Source: JAGPHI01 sp036641735 (GTDB taxonomy: Bacteria; Bacillota; Clostridia; Oscillospirales; Ruminococcaceae). Taken from it: a DNA stretch of 7,474 bases. The position numbers and the translations under genes are program-made. The first letter of the stretch is position 1. Every line of letters starts with the position of its first letter. Positions 1-6,124 of this stretch are shown here, piece after piece. The notes below the pieces were generated by a model. That model was not told where the DNA came from. It saw only the letters and a program-made list of their open reading frames with translations, and did not search any database. Location: contig JAVWEG010000085.1 of assembly GCA_036641735.1 (NCBI GenBank), positions 1 through 7,474 of the forward strand. The letters are read 5' to 3'.

Positions 1-1588
1 AGATGATAAAATGTGTTTTAGGCATATTTATTATTTCGTCGGGATACATTAGCGGTCGTGATTTCATTTGATAGTTTACATTGTTTTGAGATAAGCCATT
101 GCCAAGAGATACGCTGCCTGTTTTTATTGTTTGCTGTCCTAGCATATCGCTAAACATTCTTGCTGTGTCTTTGGCGGTGGGCGATACATACGTAAACATT
201 AGGCATTGTGCCGCGTCAAGAACAATTTCGGACATTTTGGCGGTATAGTTTTTTTCTAATTGCGATTTGCTTTGTAATGCCAACAAAAAGCGAATTTGAC
301 GGCTGCGTGCAGCGGTAAGTAAAATATCCAAATTCTTAATAGGCGGCATATTGCCAAATTCGTCCCAAAAGCAAAGTACCTTGCGTTTTAAAACGTTATC
401 GGTAGTCCTAGCTTGTTCTATTAAGTCATTCATCGTATATCTAATAAACAAGCTTGCGAAAAAGTGACGTGTGGTGTTCTCGTCAGGGCATATTATAAAT
501 ATGGCGGTTGGATTTTCTATAAATGAAATGTCGCTAAGCTCGGGGGAATGGTAGCAAAGCATTTGCTCAAGCTCGGCATCGATGAAAGCCACAAGCTTAC
601 CAAGAGCAGACGAGAATATATTCATAGAGCTGCGCACATCAGCTGACATCGCCGGTCCTACATAGTTAATAATACGTTCATTATCCACATATTCTAACAA
701 CGCTGATAGCTTGCTGCGCTGCGTTTCTTGTGTGCTTTCCTCGGTAAGACCGTTAAGCTCTATTATTAATCTGAAAACAGACAAAATATGGCGCTCGTCC
801 TCCGCACCATATTCAGATACCAATAGTGACATACCTGTTATTAAGCCCTTTGCAGTTTCAGTAAAATACTGTCCTGCTTCGTTTTTTGAGATACCGTCTA
901 CATTATCTACTATACTTTCGGCTAATACCTTTGCATATCGTTCTGCTTTAGAATAGGCAATTATGCGTTCTTTTTCTTCTTTACTGCTTTTGTAGCTGTC
1001 TATGTATCGGTTGATATTGTATAGTATGTTATATGCACAGCTATTTAACGGCTGTGCAAAATCCAATACAGCTAATCTATAGCCGCTTTTTACAAGCACA
1101 TCGCCGGTGGTTCTAAGCTCTTCGCCTTTCAAATCGGTTATTATAATACTAGCGCCGCCGCCGTTAGTATTAACATTAACCTTTGCATTATAGATAATTG
1201 ACGGCACAAAAATACATTTTGTTTTGCCGCTTCCGGGCGGTGCTATTATCGTTGTGCTTGTGTCTTGTGTATCTACTATATAATTATTGGCATCTCTGCC
1301 AACAACAAATCCTGCTAAATTAGCGCTTTTGTCTGTACACATTGTAAAGTATTCGTTTTTTTCTTTTTCGGTAGCAAATCGAGCTGAGCCGTCTTGTCCG
1401 TCACCTACGACATCTGCTTTTATATTATTTAAATTATTAACTTTGGGTAAACACATTCCAAATAGCCCACAGCAAGTGGCGCAAAGTAAAGCTACACTCC
1501 AGGCAAGCCCTGTGAATAAAATAAATTTTAAAATGATAAGAGTAACTGAAAAGCAAAGCATAAAAGCGAGTATACGAGTGAATTTCAT
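1..1588 (-). CDS. VirD4/TraG-type type IV coupling protein, 3' end cut by the window edge
   Basis: This is the conjugative coupling ATPase that docks the relaxase-DNA complex onto the type IV secretion channel at the inner face of the membrane. I translated it from the ATG at 1588-1586, and 529 codons remain open to the left edge. Residues about 5-26 and 28-47 are two hydrophobic membrane helices. A GSARFAT motif follows at about 67-73, a hallmark of the TraG/VirD4 family. The Walker A motif APPGSGKT lies at about 116-123 and is followed by ITDLKGE. The Walker B motif is FWDEFGNMP, with D409 and E410, and is followed by LLALQSKSQ. The last visible residues include the conserved RPLMYPDE segment, so probably only a few tens of residues are missing. 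The start overlaps the upstream gene's stop in an ATGA arrangement, and an AAAGGAAAGG stretch lies about 12 nt upstream. It resembles the coupling proteins of Clostridia mobile elements. The family assignment is firm; the exact subfamily is inferred. Confidence 0.95.
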   Translation of the reverse strand, partial: MKFTRILAFMLCFSVTLIILKFILFTGLAWSVALLCATCCGLFGMCLPKVNNLNNIKADVVGDGQDGSARFATEKEKNEYFTMCTDKSANLAGFVVGRDANNYIVDTQDTSTTIIAPPGSGKTKCIFVPSIIYNAKVNVNTNGGGASIIITDLKGEELRTTGDVLVKSGYRLAVLDFAQPLNSCAYNILYNINRYIDSYKSSKEEKERIIAYSKAERYAKVLAESIVDNVDGISKNEAGQYFTETAKGLITGMSLLVSEYGAEDERHILSVFRLIIELNGLTEESTQETQRSKLSALLEYVDNERIINYVGPAMSADVRSSMNIFSSALGKLVAFIDAELEQMLCYHSPELSDISFIENPTAIFIICPDENTTRHFFASLFIRYTMNDLIEQARTTDNVLKRKVLCFWDEFGNMPPIKNLDILLTAARSRQIRFLLALQSKSQLEKNYTAKMSEIVLDAAQCLMFTYVSPTAKDTARMFSDMLGQQTIKTGSVSLGNGLSQNNVNYQMKSRPLMYPDEIINMPKTHFII

Positions 1589-2415
1589 TTTTTTATAGCA
1601 CCTTTCCTTTTGCGATTTTTAAATGGAGTATCTTGCGTTTGAATTTGATTATCTAAATTTTCAAACGCTGCAATGTTAATATTTACATTAAGCTCCTGTA
1701 ACAAAAACATTGTTGCTTTTACAGCTTTTGTTATACACGAAAATATATTATTAATATCAAGCTGCTCAAAATAAGCGGCTTCTTTTGTAAAAATATCTTT
1801 ATTAACAATGCGAGACAAGAAAAATCGCATTATTTCAATTTGTTCATCTACGTTTGTATCGGTAGTTTTTACAGTGATGTATTCACATAGACTTGCTAAT
1901 ATTTGTGATATTTGCTGCATTTCCTGTGCTGCTTCATCAATTACAATATTTTTGCCGTTATAATATGGACTAAGGTGCATTGCGAAAATCGGAGCTTGTA
2001 CAATACTTATGTTAAGCTTGCGCAGCAGCGCAAAGCATTTTAAATTTATATCTTTAGGCACTCTAAACTTAATAGCAGATAAAGAGCAATCGGTATCTTT
2101 TATATTAAACATTGGATATGAATTGTATTTAATAGTGCTTTGCAACTTTACGTTGTTTTCAATTATATATTGCTTTTCACTGTCTGTCACATTTGCAAGA
2201 GAAACTAAAACCCCATTGCGCATAAAGCTAAAATCACTTTGTGGCAATGGCACGTTTATAGATACCGCATCGGTTTTTACAGAATAACCTGCCTTGTACC
2301 AAAAGCTGTAGCTTCGTATAAATTTAGCTTTTGGATTTTGACGTAATATCTCTAAAGCAGATATCGGGCTATATTCAAACCTGTTATTTACAATAAACTC
2401 TAATAAATCTTTCAT
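1585..2415 (-). CDS. Divergent ArdC-like protein (ssDNA-binding-like N-terminal domain plus a degenerate zincin-like domain)
   Basis: This 276-residue protein has no obvious named relative. Residues about 14-57 (EYSPISALEILRQNP, then SFWYKAGYSVK and SINVPLP) follow the pattern of ArdC-type N-terminal domains: a YS-x-N/A-helix, a 'NPxA' turn, a tryptophan, a 'G..VKkG' segment and a final I-x-x-P strand. A later YNSYPMFNIKDTD segment (97-109) resembles the strand that closes this domain. LSPYYNGKNIVID (148-160), followed by a helix ending ASLCEYIT (174-181), matches the layout that precedes the HExxH helix of the ArdC C-terminal metallopeptidase. Here the expected HExxH reads CEYIT, so both zinc histidines are absent. 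The C terminus is strongly basic (266-276). A strong AAGGAG ribosome site lies 7 nt before the ATG. ArdC-type proteins protect incoming single-stranded plasmid DNA, so such a role here is plausible but inferred. The similarity is remote and judged by eye. Confidence 0.6.
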   Translation of the reverse strand: MKDLLEFIVNNRFEYSPISALEILRQNPKAKFIRSYSFWYKAGYSVKTDAVSINVPLPQSDFSFMRNGVLVSLANVTDSEKQYIIENNVKLQSTIKYNSYPMFNIKDTDCSLSAIKFRVPKDINLKCFALLRKLNISIVQAPIFAMHLSPYYNGKNIVIDEAAQEMQQISQILASLCEYITVKTTDTNVDEQIEIMRFFLSRIVNKDIFTKEAAYFEQLDINNIFSCITKAVKATMFLLQELNVNINIAAFENLDNQIQTQDTPFKNRKRKGAIKK

Positions 2416-2417
2416 TG

Positions 2418-2900
2418 TTAAGCTCCTTGCACATCTTCTATTGGTATTGATATCAATATCGGACTTGTAATATCGAGACTTTTTAAAAGTTTATTTGATT
2501 TGCTAATATGTGCGGCGGTAAGCTGCTCTAACTCTAGCTGCGAATGAATTAAATAAAAAGAGCCGTTTACTAATATCAAAAAGTCAATAATTTCTAAATC
2601 CTCATTTGTAGAACAGCTTATAAGAGTAATACCGCTCTGCTTGAGCTTATTTGAAACGCTATCTAAATATTTTACAATCTCAAGCGTACCAACATCTGTT
2701 AATCGTCTTAAATCCTCACCTAAAACAAAGCCGCGTCTAAAAGCCGAAATATTAGGCATCGTTATTTCAAAATATGTGTTATCCTCGTTTTCAACTATAC
2801 ATCTTTTACCAATCCAGTATTTAGCTATGTTTTGATGCGATGCAAAAGCAGCAATCGAAGCGCGATAAGCTGTTTCTTGCTTGTAAGTAAGACTATCCAT
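2418..2900 (-). CDS. Conserved-context hypothetical protein, 160 residues
   Basis: I do not recognise this protein. It has no signal peptide, membrane segment, cysteine cluster or nucleotide-binding motif. It reads as a soluble alpha/beta protein: an N-terminal helix (about 5-25), a strand-rich part around WIGKRCIVENEDNTYFEITMP (about 29-49), a region containing RRGFVLGEDLRRL (about 55-67), a long helix (about 72-89), paired hydrophobic strands (ITLISC, then DFLILVNGSFYLIHS, about 91-119), and a helical C terminus. Its ATG shares one base with the relaxase stop (TAATG), and a GAGG lies about 10 nt upstream. Its own stop lies 2 nt before the next ATG. Being embedded between the relaxase and the ArdC-like gene suggests an accessory role in DNA processing, but nothing in the protein itself shows one. 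Confidence 0.8.
   Translation of the reverse strand: MDSLTYKQETAYRASIAAFASHQNIAKYWIGKRCIVENEDNTYFEITMPNISAFRRGFVLGEDLRRLTDVGTLEIVKYLDSVSNKLKQSGITLISCSTNEDLEIIDFLILVNGSFYLIHSQLELEQLTAAHISKSNKLLKSLDITSPILISIPIEDVQGA
2423..2428 (-). promoter_or_regulatory. Ribosome binding site of the ArdC-like gene
   Basis: Read on the minus strand, AAGGAG lies 7 nt before the ATG at 2415. It is the best Shine-Dalgarno match in the cluster and sits inside the last codons of the upstream 160-residue gene. It supports 2415 as the start. Confidence 0.75.
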
Positions 2901-4480
2901 TATCGCATTACCTCATTTTCCTCAAGATTTTTATTTGTGCTTTTCAAGCTTTTCTTCTCACTTAAAGTATGTTTTTCGTTTAAGCTTTCTTTTGTATTAT
3001 TGTAATCTTTTCTTTTTGCGCTTGAATATAGACTTTGCGCTAATGCGCGTATAAGCTTACGGCTAACTGATTTCACAGCTTCACTTGAATTTATTATAGA
3101 TTTTGGCGAAGAAAATGGCATATTACTACTTGCATTTAAGGGAGCTGATAGATATAATTTATTTTCCTTTTTATTGCTCAAGGATTTTGCAAATTCAAAT
3201 GAACAATTATCAGGTGACGGATATTGCAGCTCAATTGCTGCACGAACGATTGTGTTATGCAGCCCTGTAAAATCACCTTTTTGCGGATAAAGAAGCTTGT
3301 CTATAGCTTTTAGCATTTCTTTTTCTATTACTTGTGGTTTATCGGCATACAGCAGCATATAATCTTTTTTACTTAGTAAATAATTGCGCAAAAGTGCATA
3401 TAAGTTATCGTTATCCATTAAAATGTCTTTAAGTAAATCGTCCACCTTGATTTTAATATCTTTATCCAAATACATATATTGTGTTTTTCCTTTATGTGGT
3501 AAAGAGCTTGATATATCCTGTAGTTGCGTGAATTGCGCGCCTGTGAGCTGCTTTGGATTTGTAAATTCTTCTTTAAATTTATCGTTAATGGTATCCCTAG
3601 CTAAGCCTATCGCTTTTTGTATACCGGATACGTCATTTTTAAATATTTCATTAGTGAAAACCGATTTTGTTTTGCGCAATGCCTTTTGCATTGCATTATC
3701 ACCTCTCACAAAGCCCTCTGTTTTGGATTTTGAAAAAAATTCTAAATGAATATGCGGATTGTCTGTATTTCCGTGAAATGCGCCAAAGTAAACTAAGTTT
3801 TCAAGGCTAATGTTATAAGCCTTTGCTATTTCAGGCGCTTTAGCAGCCATTAAGTCACTCCAAGCTTGCCGCCTATCATATCCGTTTTCTTTTGCATCAT
3901 CGGTTGGAAGTGAGATAATATGTGACCAGCAGATATTACCTTTGTAATTATCAGAAATTTCTTTTGCTTCCTTTGTGCTTATATCGCCCGACTTTGTTAT
4001 ATTGGTAAACAATCCATTTCCTCTGATTTTTTCCACTCCGGCACGTTCTCCGATATATCCTAAATATAAATCATAATCTAAATCCTGTAATCGATGTGTA
4101 GCTTTGTTTTCGTCTATATTTGCGAAAAAATCCAATTCTTGTATTTCTGTATTATCAATATTTTTTTTATTGCTTAAATCCGGCACTAAAGTTATTGTAT
4201 CGTCCACGGTTATTTTACTAGGCAGCTTTTTGTATTGCGCAGGTGACAGCAGTTTTTCTTTGTAACTATCTTTATATGATAAAATTACGTAGTGTACCTT
4301 TTTACTGTCAGCTTGTAAAATATCAAGGTCAAGCTTTTTTTCATTATCAAATTCTAAACTGCTATTATCAGAGAAAATTATTTTTTGTTTGTCTATTTTG
4401 TTGCCGGCATATTCCAAGATGTTATTCATATGCGTATTTCCAACTTTTATATATGCACATTTGTCTATAAGCTTTGGCAT
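2900..4480 (-). CDS. MobP3/MobL-type conjugative relaxase
   Basis: Relaxases nick one strand at oriT, stay bound to its 5' end and pilot it into the recipient. This one is about 526 residues and starts MPKLIDKCAYIKVG, close to the M-x-K-L-I...YIK start of MobP3-type relaxases. The family's signature blocks follow in order: YIGERAGVE (about 142-150), GNGLF (154-158), WSHIISL (185-191), GYDRRQAW (200-207) and the metal-binding cluster H236...NPHIH (241-245), in the context AFHGNTDNPHIHLEFFS. The C-terminal half is helical and less conserved. The last 60 or so residues are rich in lysine, serine and asparagine, typical of a flexible DNA-contacting tail. Two adjacent ATG codons exist (4483 and 4480). 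I prefer 4480 because the GAGG site is then 7 nt away, the family begins M-x-K-L, and it gives the same one-base stop/start overlap seen at 2900 and 6124. The RHH gene just upstream is its likely relaxosome partner. Confidence 0.92.
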   Translation of the reverse strand: MPKLIDKCAYIKVGNTHMNNILEYAGNKIDKQKIIFSDNSSLEFDNEKKLDLDILQADSKKVHYVILSYKDSYKEKLLSPAQYKKLPSKITVDDTITLVPDLSNKKNIDNTEIQELDFFANIDENKATHRLQDLDYDLYLGYIGERAGVEKIRGNGLFTNITKSGDISTKEAKEISDNYKGNICWSHIISLPTDDAKENGYDRRQAWSDLMAAKAPEIAKAYNISLENLVYFGAFHGNTDNPHIHLEFFSKSKTEGFVRGDNAMQKALRKTKSVFTNEIFKNDVSGIQKAIGLARDTINDKFKEEFTNPKQLTGAQFTQLQDISSSLPHKGKTQYMYLDKDIKIKVDDLLKDILMDNDNLYALLRNYLLSKKDYMLLYADKPQVIEKEMLKAIDKLLYPQKGDFTGLHNTIVRAAIELQYPSPDNCSFEFAKSLSNKKENKLYLSAPLNASSNMPFSSPKSIINSSEAVKSVSRKLIRALAQSLYSSAKRKDYNNTKESLNEKHTLSEKKSLKSTNKNLEENEVMR

Positions 4481-4864
4481 CATAATACCTCATCGAGCCG
4501 CAGCACTCTATTTTTATCTTTCAAAAAATCAAGTGCAATCAATCGATATTTGTTATACTCTTTATCACTTATATCAAGTGATTTTGCAAGTATCATATTT
4601 GATACTGCGCTTTGAATAGCAAGCTCACTAAGAACTGCACTTGCTTTATTGTTAATAGTTCGCTCTGCCATATTAAGCATACCTTTTGTTACATTCAAAA
4701 TNNNNNNNNNNGTTAATAAGGAAAGCTTTGTTTTCCATATATTGGTAATCGCGATACATTTTTAAAGCGTCCTCAACGATAGCGTTAATAGCCTTATTTT
4801 GCTCGGCGGCAATTTTATCTATATCGTTTGAAAGCTCATTGTCTATGCTTATACTTCTTCTCAT
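4480..4864 (-). CDS. Ribbon-helix-helix (CopG/Arc-like) relaxosome accessory protein, interrupted by an assembly gap
   Basis: The gene encodes a small DNA-binding protein, likely a dimer that binds oriT and/or its own promoter. The N-terminal 51 residues (4864-4712) begin MRRSISIDNELSNDIDKIAAEQ and continue with helix KAINAIVEDALKMYRDYQYMENKA: one beta strand and two helices, the RHH fold. After ten N, the sequence from 4701 reads ILNVTKGMLNMAERTINNKA, then a helical tail LLSELAIQSAV-like and FLKDKNRVLRLDEVL. RHH proteins found next to MobP relaxases in Clostridia elements have just this second half, so I treat both pieces as one gene of about 125-130 residues. As drawn, the halves are one base out of frame, but this depends only on the arbitrary length of the N run. 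AGAAAGG lies 9 nt before the ATG at 4864. The TGA stop overlaps the relaxase start. Confidence 0.83.
4702..4711. other. Assembly gap (10 N)
   Basis: Ten undetermined bases mark a scaffold join inside the RHH gene. The protein pieces on either side fit one known family layout, so the join is probably correct and the missing stretch short. A true length divisible by three would restore one reading frame. Confidence 0.97.
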
Positions 4865-4873
4865 TTTGTTATA

Positions 4874-4880
4874 CCTTTCT
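4874..4880 (-). promoter_or_regulatory. Ribosome binding site of the RHH gene
   Basis: AGAAAGG on the minus strand ends 9 nt before the ATG at 4864. It decides the start in favour of MRRSISID over the longer reading beginning at 4894, whose ATG would lie upstream of this site and add ten residues that do not belong to an RHH fold. Confidence 0.7.
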
Positions 4881-4932
4881 AAAATTGACAGCAATAGATT
4901 TTAGCTACGAATGGAGATTTACGGCGAAAGAA

Positions 4933-4954
4933 AGCATAGCCTATGGTCTATGCT
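4933..4954. repeat. Inverted repeat AGCATAG / CTATGCT
   Basis: These are perfect 7-bp arms at 4933-4939 and 4948-4954 around an 8-nt loop. The loop holds a further CTATG (4941-4945), so CATAG or its complement occurs three times within 18 bp. It lies immediately beyond the proposed nick site and could be a binding site for the relaxase or the RHH protein. Confidence 0.75.
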
Positions 4955-4962
4955 ACAGGATA
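4953..4962 (-). other. Candidate nic site of oriT (TATCCTG element)
   Basis: Read on the minus strand this is TTATCCTG followed by TAGC. MOBP-class origins such as RP4 and Ti-plasmid borders share the nick core YATCCTG, cut after the G. By analogy the cut would fall between the bases complementary to 4956 and 4955. The element is 10 nt from the strong hairpin at 4966-4988, similar to the repeat-to-nick spacing in RP4. The strand cut would carry the RHH and relaxase genes first. The motif is short, and the same ten bases TATCCTGTAG occur once inside the relaxase gene on the other strand, so the evidence is mainly positional. Confidence 0.5.
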
Positions 4963-4965
4963 AAG

Positions 4966-4988
4966 CGTGGTGCAAAAAACGCACCACG
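4966..4988. repeat. Inverted repeat CGTGGTGC / GCACCACG
   Basis: These are perfect 8-bp GC-rich arms (4966-4973 and 4981-4988) around a 7-nt loop AAAAAAC. This is the strongest hairpin in the window. It lacks a T tract after the stem on either strand (the T run lies in the loop on the minus strand), so it is not a typical terminator. It is the best candidate for the nick-proximal relaxosome recognition repeat. Confidence 0.85.
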
Positions 4989-5023
4989 AAACACTTCAAG
5001 CCGCATTGCAGCTTGTTTTACGT

Positions 5024-5041
5024 TGCACCAAAACTGGTGCA
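5024..5041. repeat. Inverted repeat TGCACCA / TGGTGCA
   Basis: These are perfect 7-bp arms around the tetraloop AAAC. The arms share the GGTGC core with the hairpin at 4966-4988, so the two hairpins could cross-pair or bind the same protein. Confidence 0.8.
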
Positions 5042-5054
5042 GAGCTTGGAAAAA

Positions 5055-5064
5055 TTACGCGTAA
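5055..5064. repeat. Palindrome TTACGCGTAA
   Basis: This is a perfect 10-bp palindrome flanked by A runs, with AGCTT (5043-5047) and AAGCT (5067-5071) as an outer inverted pair. It has no loop and so is unlikely to form a hairpin. It may be a protein-binding site. Confidence 0.45.
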
Positions 5065-5118
5065 AAAAGCTTAAACAACGTAAGCACGTATAAATAATTT
5101 AAAGCTTTGGTGCAAACT

Positions 5119-5148
5119 TGTATATTTATAACGTACCTACGATGTAAA
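5119..5148 (-). promoter_or_regulatory. Weak candidate promoter for the RHH-relaxase operon
   Basis: On the minus strand there is a TTTACA (5148-5143), an 18-nt spacer and a TATACA (5124-5119), a passable sigma-A-like pair. The -35 lies within the TGTAAAG direct repeat (5143-5149 and 5155-5161), which would suit repression by a protein binding these repeats. The AT-rich background makes chance matches likely, and read-through from the peptidase gene is also possible. Confidence 0.3.
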
Positions 5149-5161
5149 GTGTGGTGTAAAG

Positions 5162-6124
5162 CTAGTAGCCAACAATGTAGGCTAATGGGTTAGTGTGAGA
5201 GCTGCTTTGTGGTGTCAATCTAACCTCAAAATGCAAATGATGCCCGGTAGAATCACCGGCATTTTCATCCTCTTTAGGCTGTCCGCCCTCGTTGCCTATT
5301 ACTTGACCGCTCAATATTGTTTGACCGCTAAAAACGGATATTTTACTTAAATGAGCATAGAAAGTGTAGAATGTTTTATCATTTTTTTTATGCTCAAGCA
5401 TAATCCAATTACCATACGATTTATGTGTACCTGTACTATGTACTACTCCGTTATAGATAGCGTGTACACTAGAGTGCCAGTTTACAGCTACTATGTCCAT
5501 ACCGTTATGAAACGTCATAGCTCCTGTAAAAGGGTCTGTGCGTGAGCCATATGGACTGGATACCCAACCTACAAGAGGATTTGACATTTCGCCCGGGGTA
5601 ATCGGTATATTATCTGTTGGAAAATCGCCTAATGGTTCAAGAGATAATTCACAAATAAGCTGTATATCGTTTTCCGATAGATTGAACGGTGCATTTTGAA
5701 CTATAGAGAACATTTCACTTGTACTATAATATCTATGCTTTACCACTCTTTTTTTGGTGCCGTCTATATTCTCTGTTTCTTCTATTGTCGTTTGTACAAA
5801 ATTGTTCAAAATAAAAGCTTCAAGCTGTGATGCAGAGCTAAACAGCTCGTTATCACAGCTATCAATAGCTTTTACTAAATACGGCGATAAATAATTTGTA
5901 ATATCATTTTTGGCGGCAACTGCTGTAACGGCGGCAGCGTAATCATTTAGATTTGTGTTCATATCATAGCTGAAAGAGATGAATATGCTTACAAGCAAAC
6001 CAAGTAGAAGAACCAATATAGCGATAGGGAACAAAGCAGCAGTAGCTATGCAAAGCCAAAACTTTTTATTCTTTACAAGCTGTGCCGCCGCCGCTGTTAT
6101 TTTTACTGCGATAGCAGCAGTCAT
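5162..6124 (-). CDS. Membrane-anchored M23-family (lysostaphin-type) peptidoglycan endopeptidase of the conjugation machinery
   Basis: This 320-residue protein would cut peptide cross-links in the cell wall so that the transfer channel can pass. Residues about 22-51 form a single long hydrophobic membrane anchor, preceded by a short basic stretch (KNKK). Residues 55-175 are a spacer region of unknown fold. The M23 domain occupies about 183-320, with complete catalytic residues: FHNGMD (H206, D210), YAHLS (H258) and HHLHFE (H296, H298). YGNWIMLEH and SGQVIG are further family blocks. It therefore looks active. Many Gram-positive elements encode a two-domain hydrolase with a lysozyme-like part; none is visible here. 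The ATG shares one base with the VirB4 stop (TAATG), and an AAAGGTGG sequence lies about 9 nt upstream. Its stop is followed by the oriT-like region with no clear terminator. Confidence 0.92.
   Translation of the reverse strand: MTAAIAVKITAAAAQLVKNKKFWLCIATAALFPIAILVLLLGLLVSIFISFSYDMNTNLNDYAAAVTAVAAKNDITNYLSPYLVKAIDSCDNELFSSASQLEAFILNNFVQTTIEETENIDGTKKRVVKHRYYSTSEMFSIVQNAPFNLSENDIQLICELSLEPLGDFPTDNIPITPGEMSNPLVGWVSSPYGSRTDPFTGAMTFHNGMDIVAVNWHSSVHAIYNGVVHSTGTHKSYGNWIMLEHKKNDKTFYTFYAHLSKISVFSGQTILSGQVIGNEGGQPKEDENAGDSTGHHLHFEVRLTPQSSSHTNPLAYIVGY

Larger units (their letters stand above)
4962..5160 (+). repeat. Iteron-like repeats AAAGYGTGGTGYAAA
   Basis: There are three copies in the same direction: AAAGCGTGGTGCAAA at 4962-4976, AAAGCTTTGGTGCAAA at 5101-5116 (one base longer) and AAAGTGTGGTGTAAA at 5146-5160. 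The first and third agree at 13 of 15 positions. The TGGTGC core also appears at 5035-5040, and inverted at 4981-4987 and 5024-5030. This looks like a set of sites for one DNA-binding protein, plausibly the RHH protein encoded next door. Confidence 0.65.
4865..5161. other. Non-coding intergenic region holding a probable origin of transfer (oriT)
   Basis: This is the only sizeable gap between genes and it lies directly upstream of the RHH and relaxase genes, the usual position of oriT. It contains three perfect inverted repeats (4933-4954, 4966-4988, 5024-5041), a 10-bp palindrome (5055-5064), repeated TGGTGYA motifs spread over about 190 bp, and a TATCCTG element between the first two inverted repeats. 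There is no convincing gene on either strand. The function is inferred from position and architecture. Confidence 0.7.

Noticed and set aside
1287..1598. Plus-strand open reading frame opposite the start of the coupling protein gene
   Set aside because: It lies antisense to the clearly coding coupling-protein N terminus and has no recognisable domain or ribosome site.
3514..3523. Second TATCCTGTAG copy as an alternative nick site
   Set aside because: It is inside the relaxase coding sequence on the other strand, with no flanking inverted repeats, so it is most likely chance.
4243..4619. Several overlapping plus-strand reading frames opposite the relaxase and RHH genes
   Set aside because: They are antisense shadows of well-supported genes. 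Their hydrophobic or cysteine-rich composition comes from the complementary strand.
4966..4988. Rho-independent terminator after the peptidase gene
   Set aside because: The stem is strong, but on the minus strand the T run is in the loop and the bases after the stem are CTTTATCC, not a T tract.
4911..5093. Plus-strand open reading frames in the intergenic region (4911-5093 and 4828-5064)
   Set aside because: They have no ribosome site, a basic low-complexity composition and no family resemblance, and they run straight through the inverted repeats. One also overlaps the RHH gene.
4940..5160. CRISPR array or tandem repeat array
   Set aside because: The repeats are short, irregularly spaced and in both orientations, with no uniform spacers. 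They fit protein-binding sites instead.
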